This document shows positions 8,009 through 16,760 of a stretch of 64,000 nucleotides of DNA, in pieces. A program made the translations under genes and the position numbers. The notes under the pieces are model-generated. The model was not told where the DNA came from and ran no database searches. It saw nothing but the letters and a program-made list of their open reading frames with translations. The stretch's first letter is position 1. Each line of letters begins with the position of its first letter. The stretch lies in NCBI RefSeq assembly GCF_000716435.1, contig NZ_JNWO01000008.1, positions 62,001 to 126,000 on the forward strand. Direction: 5' to 3'. Source of the stretch: Streptomyces xylophagus. Lineage in GTDB: Bacteria > Actinomycetota > Actinomycetes > Streptomycetales > Streptomycetaceae.

Positions 8009-9697
8009 CTAGAGACTGAGCGGGAGTGAGTCCTGTTGCCAGGATTCATTCTCAGCCGAACGCCCCGAACGGTGTTGGGCGTTCTGGTTGCCCGCGTTCG
8101 CTCCGCGATCCGGCGGCACGGATCGTGTCCGTGGTCCGGGAAGGAGAGGGCGGGGTTCCTCGCGCCCGGGGGCACGCCGGTCGGCCTGGACGGTCCGATG
8201 CCCATGCACATCGCTCTGGTGTGCACGGGGCGGTGTCGTCCGTCGCCGGATCGGGTGTCCTTGGGCGCGCCGTCCGATCGCCACGGCGGCAGCGTCGTGG
8301 CGAGTCGTCTTCCTGTTTTCGTGGGTGAGGGGCTTCTGCCAGTGCTGGGCGCCCCACTTCGAGGTGTAGGCCGGGTCTACGGCAATGATCGTGATGCCCG
8401 TCTGGTCGGCCATCGAGGTCAGCCGGGCGCGGAGCTTGCCGGTGGGTATGCCGGAAATCAGCTGCCGGAACCGCTTGCGGTGGCCGTGTTTCTCGCGGGT
8501 CTTCTCCGCGCCGAAGTCCAGGTTCTCGACCGCGATGGCCTTCACCCCGCAGGTCTTCGCCCAGTGCAGCAGTCGGGTCAGGGCGTGGCGAACCTGGGCG
8601 TCGCGGTGCTGTGCCATGCCCGTGAGGTTGTAGAAGAACCGGTGCGGGTTGCCGGTCGGGTTGCCGTGGGCGTCGAGGCGCCAGGCGGCGAGGTGATCGG
8701 CGTTCATGTCGACGCCGATCACGCCGTGCGCGAGGGCGGCGGTGACCGGGATGGTCCGGGAGACCGGGATCTGCCAGGAGGCCGTCACATACCAGCGCCC
8801 CCGTGCCACGTCGAGGTGGATGCGGTAGGCCACCCCACGGTTCGCCGCTACCCGGTCCGCCCACTCCTGCCCGCGGTGCGGGAAGGCGACCCGGCAGGCG
8901 AGGAAATACCGGCCGTGCGGGGCATTGGCCAGCCCGACGAGCGGGGCCGGGAGCTTGATGCTCACCTCGCCGTCCGGGCTGATACGGAGGGTCTCATTGC
9001 CGTACCGCTTCCCGGACTCGCCGTCGGCCTGCAGGAACCAGCGCGACGCTTCCCACCACTCCCGCCACTTGGCCTCGGTGAGCTGCGCGTCAGACAGTTG
9101 GTGGCGGGTGCGGGCCAGCCGTTTCCCGCCCCGCACCACATGCACGGTCCCGGCCTCGCGGTCGGCTCGCTCGCGCTCCAGCCGGTCTTCAAGCACGTGC
9201 AGGCGGCGGGTCTTGGCGTGCCACTCCCGCTTGCTTCGGTAGCCGCCCGGAGCGTGCTTCGAGCCCTTTGCCCCGATCGGCAGCGACAGGCGGTGCCCGA
9301 TGGTACGGATGCCCGTCTCCAAGGACTGGATGTGGGCAAGCTGGCCACGGCGGGCGAGCGCCCACTGATCATGCGTGGCCTTGGTGATCGAACCGGCCCA
9401 CCGGGACGACGACACTGGCGTCAGGCCCCGCTTTCGGGCCGCCCACGTCTCCGCGGAGTGTCCCAGACCTTCCGCGCACCGCACCTTCAAGTCCCGGGAG
9501 GCGAGCGCACCGAGGTGCGCACCCACCAGCGCGAGCACCTTCTCATCGGCGGGCGTGAGCTGCTTGAGACGAGTCCGGACCGCCACCCCCGACGGCCCGG
9601 GCACGACAAACGACGCCGCAAGCATCCGCAACCCGCCCACTCTCCACCCCCCATACGGCCCCTCGAAAACCTGCTCATCACACCCAACGAGCACCAT
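8009..9697 (-). CDS. tnpB: TnpB-related RNA-guided-nuclease-type protein (IS200/IS605 OrfB)
   Basis: A 562-codon frame; ATG at 9697 is used, with an in-frame ATG at 9625 as alternative. RuvC-type catalytic residues are visible at D330 (VIGVDMNADHLAAW), E391 (IAVENLDF) and D468 (TRHDAAAVAIGRR), so the nuclease appears intact. The CxxC...CxxC zinc finger usual in TnpB after VDPAYTS is absent and replaced by KWGAQHWQKP, as in the longer Streptomyces TnpB-related proteins. The last 75 residues (from about RRRTTPPR) are low-complexity and overlap hairpins at the 3' end, which suggests they are the reRNA/omega-RNA scaffold region. No tnpA transposase is present nearby. Confidence 0.85.
   Translation of the reverse strand: MVLVGCDEQVFEGPYGGWRVGGLRMLAASFVVPGPSGVAVRTRLKQLTPADEKVLALVGAHLGALASRDLKVRCAEGLGHSAETWAARKRGLTPVSSSRWAGSITKATHDQWALARRGQLAHIQSLETGIRTIGHRLSLPIGAKGSKHAPGGYRSKREWHAKTRRLHVLEDRLERERADREAGTVHVVRGGKRLARTRHQLSDAQLTEAKWREWWEASRWFLQADGESGKRYGNETLRISPDGEVSIKLPAPLVGLANAPHGRYFLACRVAFPHRGQEWADRVAANRGVAYRIHLDVARGRWYVTASWQIPVSRTIPVTAALAHGVIGVDMNADHLAAWRLDAHGNPTGNPHRFFYNLTGMAQHRDAQVRHALTRLLHWAKTCGVKAIAVENLDFGAEKTREKHGHRKRFRQLISGIPTGKLRARLTSMADQTGITIIAVDPAYTSKWGAQHWQKPLTHENRKTTRHDAAAVAIGRRAQGHPIRRRTTPPRAHQSDVHGHRTVQADRRAPGREEPRPLLPGPRTRSVPPDRGANAGNQNAQHRSGRSAENESWQQDSLPLSL
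8016..8084 (-). ncRNA. Two hairpins over the tnpB 3' end, candidate omega-RNA / right-end structure
   Basis: Hairpin 1 pairs 8024-8035 with 8040-8051 (12 bp, two G-T wobbles on the top strand, loop TTGC), and CTGAG at 8016-8020 can pair with CTCAG at 8051-8055. Hairpin 2 pairs 8058-8065 with 8077-8084 (perfect GAACGCCC stem, 11-nt loop). Both lie inside the last codons of tnpB, where TnpB guide RNAs and IS605 subterminal palindromes are found. Function is inferred from position. Confidence 0.45.
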
Positions 9698-9761
9698 CTG
9701 GAAAGGTCACACGTTCGACGAACGAACTCTGATTCCCCTCCCGGGACACCCAGGACCCAGC

Positions 9762-9777
9762 CGTGGGGATCCCCACG
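9762..9777. other. 16-bp perfect palindrome upstream of tnpB
   Basis: CGTGGGGA followed directly by its complement TCCCCACG, about 65 bp before the tnpB start and 70 bp before the divergent nitrobindin gene. It could be a regulator site or part of the left end of the element; nothing in the sequence decides this. Confidence 0.4.
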
Positions 9778-9846
9778 CTCACTTACACACTTAAACTCAG
9801 TTAAACCCCAGCAGTTCCCAACCCTTGTCAAGGAACTTTCGACCTC

Positions 9847-10422
9847 ATGATCGAGATCCCGTCCGACCTCCACAAGGACCTGGTCCCCCTCGTCTTCCTG
9901 CTCGGCGACTGGGCCGGCGCGGGGGTGCACGACTTCCCGGGCTCCGAGAAGTGCAACTTCGGCCAGGAGGTCACCTTCAGCCACGACGGCCGTGACTTCC
10001 TCGAGTACCGCTCCCACACCTGGGTCCTGGACAACGACGGGAACAAGGTCCGCCCCCTGGAGACCGAGTCCGGCTTCTGGCGCATCGACGCCGACCGCAA
10101 GGTCGAGGTCACGATGACCCGCGACGACGGAGTCGTCGAGATCTGGTACGGCGAGCTGGCCAAGCAGAAGCCCCAGATCGACCTCGTCACGGACGCCGTC
10201 GCCCGCACGGCCGCCTCCGGCCCCTACACCGGCGGCAAGCGCCTCTACGGCTACGTCAAGAGCGACCTCATGTGGGTCGGCGAGAAGCAGACCCCCGAGG
10301 TCGAACTCCGCCCCTACATGTCCGCCCACCTGAAGAAGATCGTCACCCCGGACGACGTCGAACGCTGGGCGAAGGCCCTCCCGGACGACATGCCGGACGA
10401 CGGGATCGCTTTCTTCAAGTAG
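9847..10422 (+). CDS. FABP-like / nitrobindin heme-binding beta-barrel protein
   Basis: A 191-residue DUF1794/THAP4-type protein with the GDWAGAGV motif (family consensus GxWxGxG) at about 21-28 and the C-terminal His in SAHLKKI that would be the proximal heme ligand. Bacterial nitrobindins bind ferric heme in a 10-stranded barrel and react with NO or peroxynitrite. The gene lies immediately before nur, as in S. coelicolor. Confidence 0.9.
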   Translation: MIEIPSDLHKDLVPLVFLLGDWAGAGVHDFPGSEKCNFGQEVTFSHDGRDFLEYRSHTWVLDNDGNKVRPLETESGFWRIDADRKVEVTMTRDDGVVEIWYGELAKQKPQIDLVTDAVARTAASGPYTGGKRLYGYVKSDLMWVGEKQTPEVELRPYMSAHLKKIVTPDDVERWAKALPDDMPDDGIAFFK

Positions 10423-10438
10423 ACCTAGACTCTGAGGT

Positions 10439-10948
10439 GTGGTGAGCACCCAAGGCATGGATCCAGGCACCGACTGGAAAAGCGATCTGCGGCAGCGCGG
10501 CTACCGGCTGACCCCGCAGCGGCAGCTCGTGCTCGAAGCCGTGGACACCCTGGAGCACGCGACCCCCGACGACATCCTCATCGAGGTGAGGAAGACCGCG
10601 TCGGGGGTCAACATCTCCACGGTGTACCGAACGCTGGAGCTTCTCGAGGAGCTCGGGCTGGTCAGCCATGCCCACCTCGGGCACGGGGCACCGACGTATC
10701 ACCTCGCCGACCGGCACCACCACATCCACCTGGTCTGCCGTGACTGCACGAACGTCATCGAGGCCGATGTCGAGGTCGCGGCCGAGTTCCGGGCCAAGCT
10801 GCGCGACACCTTCGGCTTCGAGACGGACATGAAGCACTTCGCGATCTTCGGGCGCTGCAAGGACTGCGCGGCCAAGAAAGCGACCGGTAAGACGTCGGCT
10901 GAGACGTCGGCCAAGACGTCGGCTGAGTCTTCAATTACCGAGTCGTAG
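10439..10948 (+). CDS. nur: Nickel-responsive Fur-family repressor Nur
   Basis: A Fur-family dimer (about 169 residues) starting at GTG 10439 or 10442. Winged helix at about 15-90 (RQRGYRLTPQRQLVLEAVDT), then the metal-binding dimer domain with HHHIHLVCRDC and GRCKDC, giving four cysteines for the structural zinc. The sequence follows S. coelicolor Nur closely as I remember it; Nur represses nickel uptake and sodF when nickel is present. The C-terminus carries an extra tail built from a 12-bp tandem repeat (AKKATGKTSAETSAKTSA), beyond the usual Fur end. Confidence 0.92.
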   Translation: MVSTQGMDPGTDWKSDLRQRGYRLTPQRQLVLEAVDTLEHATPDDILIEVRKTASGVNISTVYRTLELLEELGLVSHAHLGHGAPTYHLADRHHHIHLVCRDCTNVIEADVEVAAEFRAKLRDTFGFETDMKHFAIFGRCKDCAAKKATGKTSAETSAKTSAESSITES

Positions 10949-10958
10949 GCTTACCCGT

Positions 10959-11924
10959 ATGAAGAGCCCCCTGTTGTCCCTGCCCGGCGCCGTCCCCGCC
11001 GAAGGAGTGGACGAAGGCGTCGCCGCCCACTACGGCGATCTGTTCCGTGAGCAGCGCACCCTCGCCGACGGCACCGGTTTCGTGGACCTCTCGCACCGCG
11101 GTGTGGTCGCCGTCACCGGCGACGACCGGCTGAGCTGGCTGCACCTCCTGCTCACCCAGCACGTCAGCGAGCTGCCCGTCGGCGTGGCCACCGAGGCGCT
11201 GATCCTCTCCGCGCACGGCCACATCGAGCACGCCCTGTACCTCGTCGACGACGGCACCACGGTGTGGATGCACACCGAACCCGACACCCAGGACGCGTTG
11301 ATCGCCTACCTGGAGTCGATGAAGTTCTTCTACCGGGTCGAAGTCACCGACCGCACAAGTGAGTTCGCGGTCGTGTACGTCCCCGCCGGTTCCATCGCCG
11401 AGGTCCCGGACGGCGCCGTCGTACGCGAGACACCGTACGGCCGTGACCTCTTCCTCCCGCGCGTGGACCTGGAGTCGTACGCCGAGAAGTCCGGTCCGCC
11501 GGCCGGCATCCTCGCCTACGAGGCGCTGCGCGTCGAACACCACCGCCCCCGCCTCGGCTTCGAGACCGACCACCGCACCATCCCGCACGAGTTGGGCTGG
11601 ATCGGCACGGCCGTGCATCTGCAGAAGGGCTGCTACCGGGGCCAGGAGACGGTGGCGCGAGTGGAGAACCTGGGCAAGCCGCCGCGTCGGCTCGTCTTCC
11701 TCCACCTCGACGGCAGCGAGGTCCATCTCCCCGGCCACGGCACGGAGTTGAGGCTCGCGGAGGAGGGGGAGGAAGGGCGGAAGATCGGCTTCATCACCAC
11801 CTCGGTACGCCACCACGAGCTGGGGCCGATCGCCCTGGCTCTGGTGAAGCGGAACGTGCCGTTGGACGCGCCCCTGCTGGCCGACAGCACGGCGGCGGCC
11901 CAGGAAGTAGTCGTAGAACCCTAG
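10959..11924 (+). CDS. ygfZ: Folate-binding protein YgfZ (Fe-S cluster maintenance)
   Basis: A 321-residue GcvT-like protein with the diagnostic YgfZ motif KGCYRGQETVARV at about residues 225-237. YgfZ/IBA57 proteins use tetrahydrofolate to support assembly or repair of certain Fe-S enzymes. The ATG is 10 bp after the nur stop with no clear ribosome binding site; TAGGCT 7 nt upstream would fit a leaderless start, so it may have its own promoter. Confidence 0.92.
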   Translation: MKSPLLSLPGAVPAEGVDEGVAAHYGDLFREQRTLADGTGFVDLSHRGVVAVTGDDRLSWLHLLLTQHVSELPVGVATEALILSAHGHIEHALYLVDDGTTVWMHTEPDTQDALIAYLESMKFFYRVEVTDRTSEFAVVYVPAGSIAEVPDGAVVRETPYGRDLFLPRVDLESYAEKSGPPAGILAYEALRVEHHRPRLGFETDHRTIPHELGWIGTAVHLQKGCYRGQETVARVENLGKPPRRLVFLHLDGSEVHLPGHGTELRLAEEGEEGRKIGFITTSVRHHELGPIALALVKRNVPLDAPLLADSTAAAQEVVVEP

Positions 11925-11946
11925 GCCCCTGGGCCCCCAGGAGCCT

Positions 11947-12372
11947 TTAGAGGTCGATCACCACGGTGAACGGGCCGTCGTTCGTCAGGGAGACGCGCAT
12001 CTGCGCGCCGAAGCGGCCCGTCGCCACCGTCGCGCCCAGCGAGCGGAGTTGGGCCACCACCTCGTCGACCAACGGCTCCGCGACATCGCCGGGGGCGGCC
12101 GCGTTCCAGGTGGGGCGGCGGCCCTTGCGGGCGTCGCCGTAGAGCGTGAACTGGCTGATGACGAGGAGCGGGGCGTCGATGTCGCTGCACGACTTCTCGT
12201 CGTGCAGCATGCGGATCGACCAGAGTTTGCGGGCCAGTTGGGCCGCTTTCTCCTTCGTGTCCTCGTGCGTGACGCCGACGAGGACGCACAGACCCTCGCC
12301 CTCGATCGCCCCGACCGTCTCGCCGCCCACGACGACGCTCGCGCCGTCCACCCGCTGCACCACTGCTCGCAT
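11947..12372 (-). CDS. dtd: D-aminoacyl-tRNA deacylase
   Basis: A 141-residue protein starting [15 protein letters not shown] at the ATG at 12372. The two family motifs are present: SQFTLYGD (active-site loop) and TNDGPFTV near the C-terminus. Dtd hydrolyses D-aminoacyl-tRNAs and glycyl-tRNA(Ala) to keep translation stereospecific. It is convergent with ygfZ. Length is standard. Confidence 0.95.
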   Translation of the reverse strand: MRAVVQRVDGASVVVGGETVGAIEGEGLCVLVGVTHEDTKEKAAQLARKLWSIRMLHDEKSCSDIDAPLLVISQFTLYGDARKGRRPTWNAAAPGDVAEPLVDEVVAQLRSLGATVATGRFGAQMRVSLTNDGPFTVVIDL

Positions 12373-12532
12373 GGGCTCCATGATGCCGTGCGGGCGAGAA
12401 CGACTGACGGCGGGCCTATTTTTGCTCCTTAACCCCCCATCTGGGGCCGTTCGGGGGCACTCGGTCACATAGCGGCCACTTGGGGTGGCACGATGCTGTC
12501 CACACGCCGGTCGAGGGGACGGGTAGAGGCAC

Positions 12533-13135
12533 ATGAGCACACCGAGTACCGGGCAGTCCCCCGGGCCTGTCTCGCTGATCCGCGCGGGAGGACCGGCCAC
12601 CCGCCGCCCGCCCGTGCAGCGCGTCGACAGCCCGCTGCTGCCCGCCGAACCGACCGCACCCGACCTGACCGCGCTACGGCTCCCGGAGCTGCGGGCGCTG
12701 CGCCGCGACGCGCAGCGCGACGAGGCCGACCTGAGTTACGTACGACGGCTGCTCCAGGGCCGGATCGACATCCTGCGCGCGGAACTGGCCCGCCGCTCCC
12801 CGGCGGGCGCGGCCTCGGTGGTGGACCGTCTCTCGGAGATCCTCACCGACGCACCCGCCCGGCACCGCTCGTCGGCCCGGCACGTCACGCTGGGCACCCC
12901 GCACAGCGAGGAGTACCGGCTGCTGGCCGCCGAGATGCTCGCCGAGGTCGAACTCTCGGACCTGGAGGCACGCACCGACCTGGAGCTGACCACCGCGATG
13001 GGCCGCCTGGTGCGCTACGAACAACAGGTGTCCCGGCGCCGTCAGGTCCTCCAACACACGGCCGACGGCTGCAGCGCGGAGATCGCCCGCAGGTACCGTG
13101 AGGGAGAGGCACAGGTGGACGACCTGCTGACGTGA
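12533..13135 (+). CDS. rsiG: Anti-sigma factor RsiG (c-di-GMP binding, controls WhiG)
   Basis: A 200-residue protein with a disordered N-terminus and two long antiparallel helices. Both carry the c-di-GMP motif E-x3-S-x2-R-x3-Q-x3-D exactly: E64/S68/R71/Q75/D79 and E163/S167/R170/Q174/D178. In Streptomyces, RsiG loaded with two intercalated c-di-GMP molecules binds the sporulation sigma factor WhiG and holds it inactive until c-di-GMP falls. The asparaginase gene follows 10 bp downstream and may be co-transcribed. The identification rests on the two perfect motifs. Confidence 0.93.
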   Translation: MSTPSTGQSPGPVSLIRAGGPATRRPPVQRVDSPLLPAEPTAPDLTALRLPELRALRRDAQRDEADLSYVRRLLQGRIDILRAELARRSPAGAASVVDRLSEILTDAPARHRSSARHVTLGTPHSEEYRLLAAEMLAEVELSDLEARTDLELTTAMGRLVRYEQQVSRRRQVLQHTADGCSAEIARRYREGEAQVDDLLT

Positions 13136-13145
13136 GGGGCCCGAC

Positions 13146-14111
13146 ATGACGGCTGAGGGTGCGGGGATTGCCGATATGTCCCCTCCGGTGCTCGCGGAGG
13201 TCGTCCGCTCCGGCTTCGTCGAGAGCCGACATCGGGGAAGCCTGGTGATACTGGCGACGGACGGTTCGGTGGAACTGTCCCTGGGCGACGCGACGACCCC
13301 CGTCTTCCCCCGCTCCTCCAACAAGCCGATGCAGGCGGCGGGAGTCCTCCACGCAGGCCTGGACCTCACCGGCGAACGCCTCGCGATCGCCGCCGCGAGC
13401 CACTCCGGCGAACTCTTCCACCGCGATCTCGTACGCCGCCTCCTCGCCGAACACGGCCTGGACGCGGGCCAGTTGCAGTGCCCGCCGGACCTCCCACTGG
13501 ACCCGGTCGAGCAGGAGACGTACCTGGCGTCGGGCGCCGTACGCGACCGCGTCGCCATGAACTGCTCCGGCAAGCACACGGCAATGCTGGCGGCATGCGC
13601 GAGCCGAGGCTGGCCGCTGGATTCCTACCTCGACCCGGCAAACGAACTCCACCAACTCATCCACAGGGTTGTGGAGGAAGCGGCGGGCGAGCCGGTCACC
13701 GCCGTCGGCACGGACGGCTGCGGCGCCCCTCTCCTGGCGATCAGCCTGACGGGCCTCGCCCGAGCCTTCCGCTCCTTCGTCCTGGCCACCCCGGGTTCCC
13801 CGGAACGCCGAGTGGCCGACGCCATGCGCACCCACCCCGAGTACGTCGCCGGCACGCGCCGCCCGGATACGTGGCTGATGCGGGCGGTGCCGGGTCTGTT
13901 GTCGAAGATGGGCGCGGAGGCGGTACAGGCGGTGGCCCTGCCGGACGGGCGGGCGCTGGCGTTCAAGGTGGAGGACGGGGCGGGGCGGGCGTTGAAGCCT
14001 GTGCTGGGGCGGGCGCTGGATTTGATGGGCGTGGACACGCCGGAGGGCATCGGGCGGGTCGCGGTCCTGGGTGGGGGACGCGAGGTGGGGGAGATCCGGG
14101 CGGTGTTTTGA
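13146..14111 (+). CDS. Asparaginase (thermolabile L-asparaginase II type)
   Basis: A 321-residue protein of the COG4448-type asparaginase family, unrelated to the E. coli-type enzymes. Conserved blocks visible: FPRSSNKPMQAAG (Ser/Lys catalytic candidates), NCSGKHTAML and GTDGCGAP. Members hydrolyse L-asparagine to aspartate and ammonia. It starts 10 bp after rsiG and is followed by the repeat at 14140. Confidence 0.88.
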   Translation: MTAEGAGIADMSPPVLAEVVRSGFVESRHRGSLVILATDGSVELSLGDATTPVFPRSSNKPMQAAGVLHAGLDLTGERLAIAAASHSGELFHRDLVRRLLAEHGLDAGQLQCPPDLPLDPVEQETYLASGAVRDRVAMNCSGKHTAMLAACASRGWPLDSYLDPANELHQLIHRVVEEAAGEPVTAVGTDGCGAPLLAISLTGLARAFRSFVLATPGSPERRVADAMRTHPEYVAGTRRPDTWLMRAVPGLLSKMGAEAVQAVALPDGRALAFKVEDGAGRALKPVLGRALDLMGVDTPEGIGRVAVLGGGREVGEIRAVF

Positions 14112-14139
14112 GGGTGACTGTTCGAGGGGGGGCAACAAT

Positions 14140-14210
14140 CAGCCCGTCCGGCGTTTGAGGACGAGGCCGTCCAGGCCGAAGGGGGGTCTGGGGGCGCAGC
14201 CCCCAGGGAT
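14140..14210 (+). repeat. High-copy Streptomyces intergenic repeat with terminator hairpin
   Basis: The sequence beginning CAGCCCGTCCGGCGTTTGAG at 14140 and ending in the hairpin 14188-14195/14199-14206 (8-bp stem, loop GCA) matches a repeat I recognise from many Streptomyces intergenic regions, usually downstream of genes. It probably terminates asparaginase transcription. Confidence 0.7.
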
Positions 14211-14281
14211 GGGACGGGTAGGGGCGGCGGGGGCGAAAAAAATCCCGGTGACACCCACCCCCACCGCCCTACCGTGACCCC

Positions 14282-15541
14282 ATGACCCGCCGCGAACCCG
14301 ACCTCCCCGTCCGCCCCATCACCACCCCCGAGATCCCCGACTGGATCCGCGCCCTGAACACGGGCTTCCTCCGCACCCCGACCGTCTCCGACGCGGAACT
14401 CGCAGACCGCAGCACCTACATCGACCCGTCCAGAACCCTCGGCGCCTTCGACGCGGGCCGCTGCGTGGCAACCTTCAGATCCTTCCCGCAGGAACTCACG
14501 GCGGTGGGCGGCACCCCCGTCCCCGCAGACGCCATCTCGAACGTCACGGTCACGGCCACCCACCGCCGCCGAGGCCTCCTGACCCGCATGATGGCCCAGG
14601 ATCTGGCCGCGGCGAAGGAACGGGGCGACGTCGTAGCCACCCTCATCGCCGCCGAGTACCGGATCTACGGCCGCTACGGCTTCGGCCCCGCCACCTCGAT
14701 CACCGAGTGGGAGATCGACGTCACGCGGGCCGGCCTGGACCCCCGCTGGTCGGCCCCGGAGGACGGCGGCCGTATCGACCTGGTGGACGGCGAGGACGTA
14801 CGCAAGCTCGGCCCCGAACTGCACGAGCGGCTCCGCCGCACCCGGCCCGGCGCGATCACCCGCGACGACCGCTGGTGGCAGGTCAACACGGGTGCCATCA
14901 GCTTGTCGCGCGCGTCATGGACCGAGCCCTTCTACGCCGTCTACCGCGCGCCCGGCGGCGAGGTCGAGGGCCTGGCCGCGTACACCTGCGACGACACGTG
15001 GACCGACGCCAAGCAGCCGCAGGACACGGCCACGGTGAAGGGGCTGATCGCGACCACCCCGGCCGCCGAACGCGCCCTGTGGTACCACCTCTGCTCGATC
15101 GACTGGGTGGCGAAGGTGAAGTCGGGCGGGCGTGCCCCCGACGACCTGCTGCCGCTCCTCCTGCCGGACCCGAGGGCGGCCACGATCACGACACAGGCGG
15201 ACTGGTTGTGGGTGCGGGTCCTGGATGTCGTACGGGCCATGGAGGCGCGGTCGTACGAGGGGGAGGGCACGTTGGTGTTCGAGGTGGCCGACGCGGCCGG
15301 ACTGGCGGGCGGGCGCTATCGGTTGGCGGCTTCGGCGCAGGGGGCGTCGTGCGTGCCGACCACGGAGAGCGCGGAACTCACGCTGGATGTGCGGGAGTTG
15401 GGGACGCTGTGGCTGGGCGACGAGTCGGCCGAGCGGCTCGCGGCGCTGGGCCGGGTGCGGGAAGAACGAGCGGGCGCCGCCCGAGTGGCCGACGCCCTGC
15501 TGCGTACGTCCAGGCGGCCTTGGTGCCCGGACATCTTCTGA
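14282..15541 (+). CDS. Eis-type GNAT N-acetyltransferase
   Basis: A 419-residue protein with the three-part Eis architecture: an N-terminal GNAT domain with the acetyl-CoA loop [15 protein letters not shown] (about 92-106) and [15 protein letters not shown] carrying the conserved Tyr, a second GNAT-like domain, and an SCP2-like C-terminal domain ending in the free carboxylate PDIF that Eis uses as base. Eis enzymes acetylate amines, including aminoglycosides; the natural substrate here is unknown. The start looks leaderless (TACCGT, 6 nt, ATG). Confidence 0.88.
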   Translation: MTRREPDLPVRPITTPEIPDWIRALNTGFLRTPTVSDAELADRSTYIDPSRTLGAFDAGRCVATFRSFPQELTAVGGTPVPADAISNVTVTATHRRRGLLTRMMAQDLAAAKERGDVVATLIAAEYRIYGRYGFGPATSITEWEIDVTRAGLDPRWSAPEDGGRIDLVDGEDVRKLGPELHERLRRTRPGAITRDDRWWQVNTGAISLSRASWTEPFYAVYRAPGGEVEGLAAYTCDDTWTDAKQPQDTATVKGLIATTPAAERALWYHLCSIDWVAKVKSGGRAPDDLLPLLLPDPRAATITTQADWLWVRVLDVVRAMEARSYEGEGTLVFEVADAAGLAGGRYRLAASAQGASCVPTTESAELTLDVRELGTLWLGDESAERLAALGRVREERAGAARVADALLRTSRRPWCPDIF

Positions 15542-15621
15542 ACGACCCTTCCGCTGGTGCCTGTTGATGGACTCATCCGTAGCTGTTCAGTTGTGGTTGT
15601 TGAACCGGTGGTGCTGACTGA

Positions 15622-15657
15622 CCGGGCTCTCGGCTCCCCTCCAGGAGAGAGACCCGG
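15622..15657 (+). terminator. Possible terminator after the Eis-type gene
   Basis: CCGGGCTCTC (15622-15631) can pair with GAGAGACCCGG (15647-15657) with one bulge, 80 bp after the stop. A moderate stem without a clear T run. Confidence 0.35.
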
Positions 15658-15715
15658 CCAGCCGGACTGTGCGAGCGGTAGGGCCAACCCTGGGAAAGGT
15701 CGGCCATGTTGCTCA

Positions 15716-15730
15716 AGTTGGTTACCAACT
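15716..15730. promoter_or_regulatory. DevA/DevE-type operator AGTTGG-N3-CCAACT upstream of devE
   Basis: A perfect inverted repeat with 3-nt spacer about 90 bp before the devE start. The same site with the same spacer occurs before devA at 17023-17037, which argues for regulator binding; GntR-family proteins bind such short palindromes. Confidence 0.6.
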
Positions 15731-15805
15731 CTTCTCTACTTATCTCCACTTGGATACGTCTCATAACCACCTTTCCTTGAAGTGCCCAAAGATGGCGGGA
15801 AGTTG

Positions 15806-15818
15806 TAGGGTTTGGTCG
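15806..15818 (+). promoter_or_regulatory. devE -10 box and leaderless start
   Basis: TAGGGT at 15806-15811, then TTGGTC and GTG at 15818. The block TTGGTCGTG is identical before devA, and an AAGATGG block 10 bp upstream is also shared, so this promoter is conserved between the paralogs. Confidence 0.55.
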
Positions 15819-16720
15819 TGGACCAGGAACACGCCACCGTCAATGGGCGGACGAGGTCACCACGGCCACAGTGGTCACACCACGAGCTGGCCGACGAGTT
15901 GCGCACCCGGATCAGGTCCGGTGTGCTGCGGCCCGGCCAGCGCATGCCCACCCAGGCCAAGCTGGCGGACGAGTTCGGCGTCGAGCGCGGGGCCGTACGA
16001 CAGGCACTGCGCATCCTGCAGTCCGAGCGTCTGCTCACCAATGTGACCAAGGGCAGCCCGGCGACCGTGGCCCCCGACCTCACCCTGGCCCTGACCGGCC
16101 CCGGAGCCCCGCCGCAGCCCACGATGGTGGGCCTCGCGCCGCGCATAGCGGAGGCCTTCGCACAGCCGCACGTGGAGATCGAGGCCCTGTGCCTGACGGC
16201 CGTCTCGCTCACGCTGGCCATGGGCGAACCGCTGCGCCAGATCCACGCCGGACGTCTGAAACCGGCCAAGGTCGACGTCCGGGTGCTGCTGCCGAGCAGC
16301 GACATCGAACTCGCCTTCCCCTCCCGCGTGGACGCCCCGGCCGACGGCCTGCTGCAACGCCGCTGGCTGGCCCAGCGCAACGCCCAGGGCCAGGTCCTGA
16401 AGCACAACCTGCTCGCTTTACGCGCGACGCACGGCATCGACGTGCACATCACGTTCCGCGCGCTCCCCTTCACCCCACCCGTGAAGCTGTACCTGCTCAA
16501 CGGCTCGGAGGCGCTCTTCGCCTACTACACGCTGACCCAGCGCGAGGCGGAGATCGGCCACGAGCAGGTGGAGATGTACGACGCGGAGGGCACCCAGTCG
16601 ATGCTGTTCGCCTTCGAGCAGGGGGCGGGGCTACGGGACACGACGTTCGTGGAGCAGTCACAACTGTGGTTCAACGCACTGTGGGAGACGATCAGTTCGG
16701 AGCTGACGCTGACGAGCTGA
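15818..16720 (+). CDS. devE: GntR-like developmental regulator DevE
   Basis: A 300-residue regulator: winged helix at about 15-85 (PGQRMPTQAKLADEFGVERG) and a C-terminal effector domain (about 105-300) unlike the common FadR or HutC ones. The leaderless GTG at 15818 is chosen over TTG at 15812. It is the paralog of DevA 0.4 kb downstream (conserved end SQLWFNALWETISSELTL) and matches devE as described in S. coelicolor, where devA is needed for aerial development. Its effector domain is shared with two further proteins downstream. A small membrane protein gene follows in opposite orientation. Confidence 0.85.
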   Translation: MDQEHATVNGRTRSPRPQWSHHELADELRTRIRSGVLRPGQRMPTQAKLADEFGVERGAVRQALRILQSERLLTNVTKGSPATVAPDLTLALTGPGAPPQPTMVGLAPRIAEAFAQPHVEIEALCLTAVSLTLAMGEPLRQIHAGRLKPAKVDVRVLLPSSDIELAFPSRVDAPADGLLQRRWLAQRNAQGQVLKHNLLALRATHGIDVHITFRALPFTPPVKLYLLNGSEALFAYYTLTQREAEIGHEQVEMYDAEGTQSMLFAFEQGAGLRDTTFVEQSQLWFNALWETISSELTLTS

Positions 16721-16760
16721 TCGCCTCCCGCAGTGGCCGACCCGGAGGGAGTCCTTCGGG

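Larger units (their letters stand above)
8009..9846 (-). mobile_element. TnpB-only IS605-type insertion, ends not resolved
   Basis: The tnpB-related gene separates the small membrane gene (stop at 8002) from the nitrobindin gene (start at 9847), two genes I recall as neighbours in S. coelicolor. This suggests insertion of an element lacking tnpA. IS605 elements make no target duplication, so exact ends cannot be set from one sequence. The right end should lie close to 8003-8015, just outside the hairpins; the left end lies between 9698 and 9846. Confidence 0.5.

Noticed and set aside
8036..9850. 604-codon open frame on the plus strand opposite tnpB
   Set aside because: Antisense shadow of the TnpB frame in high-GC DNA; the minus-strand protein has RuvC motifs and the plus-strand product resembles nothing.
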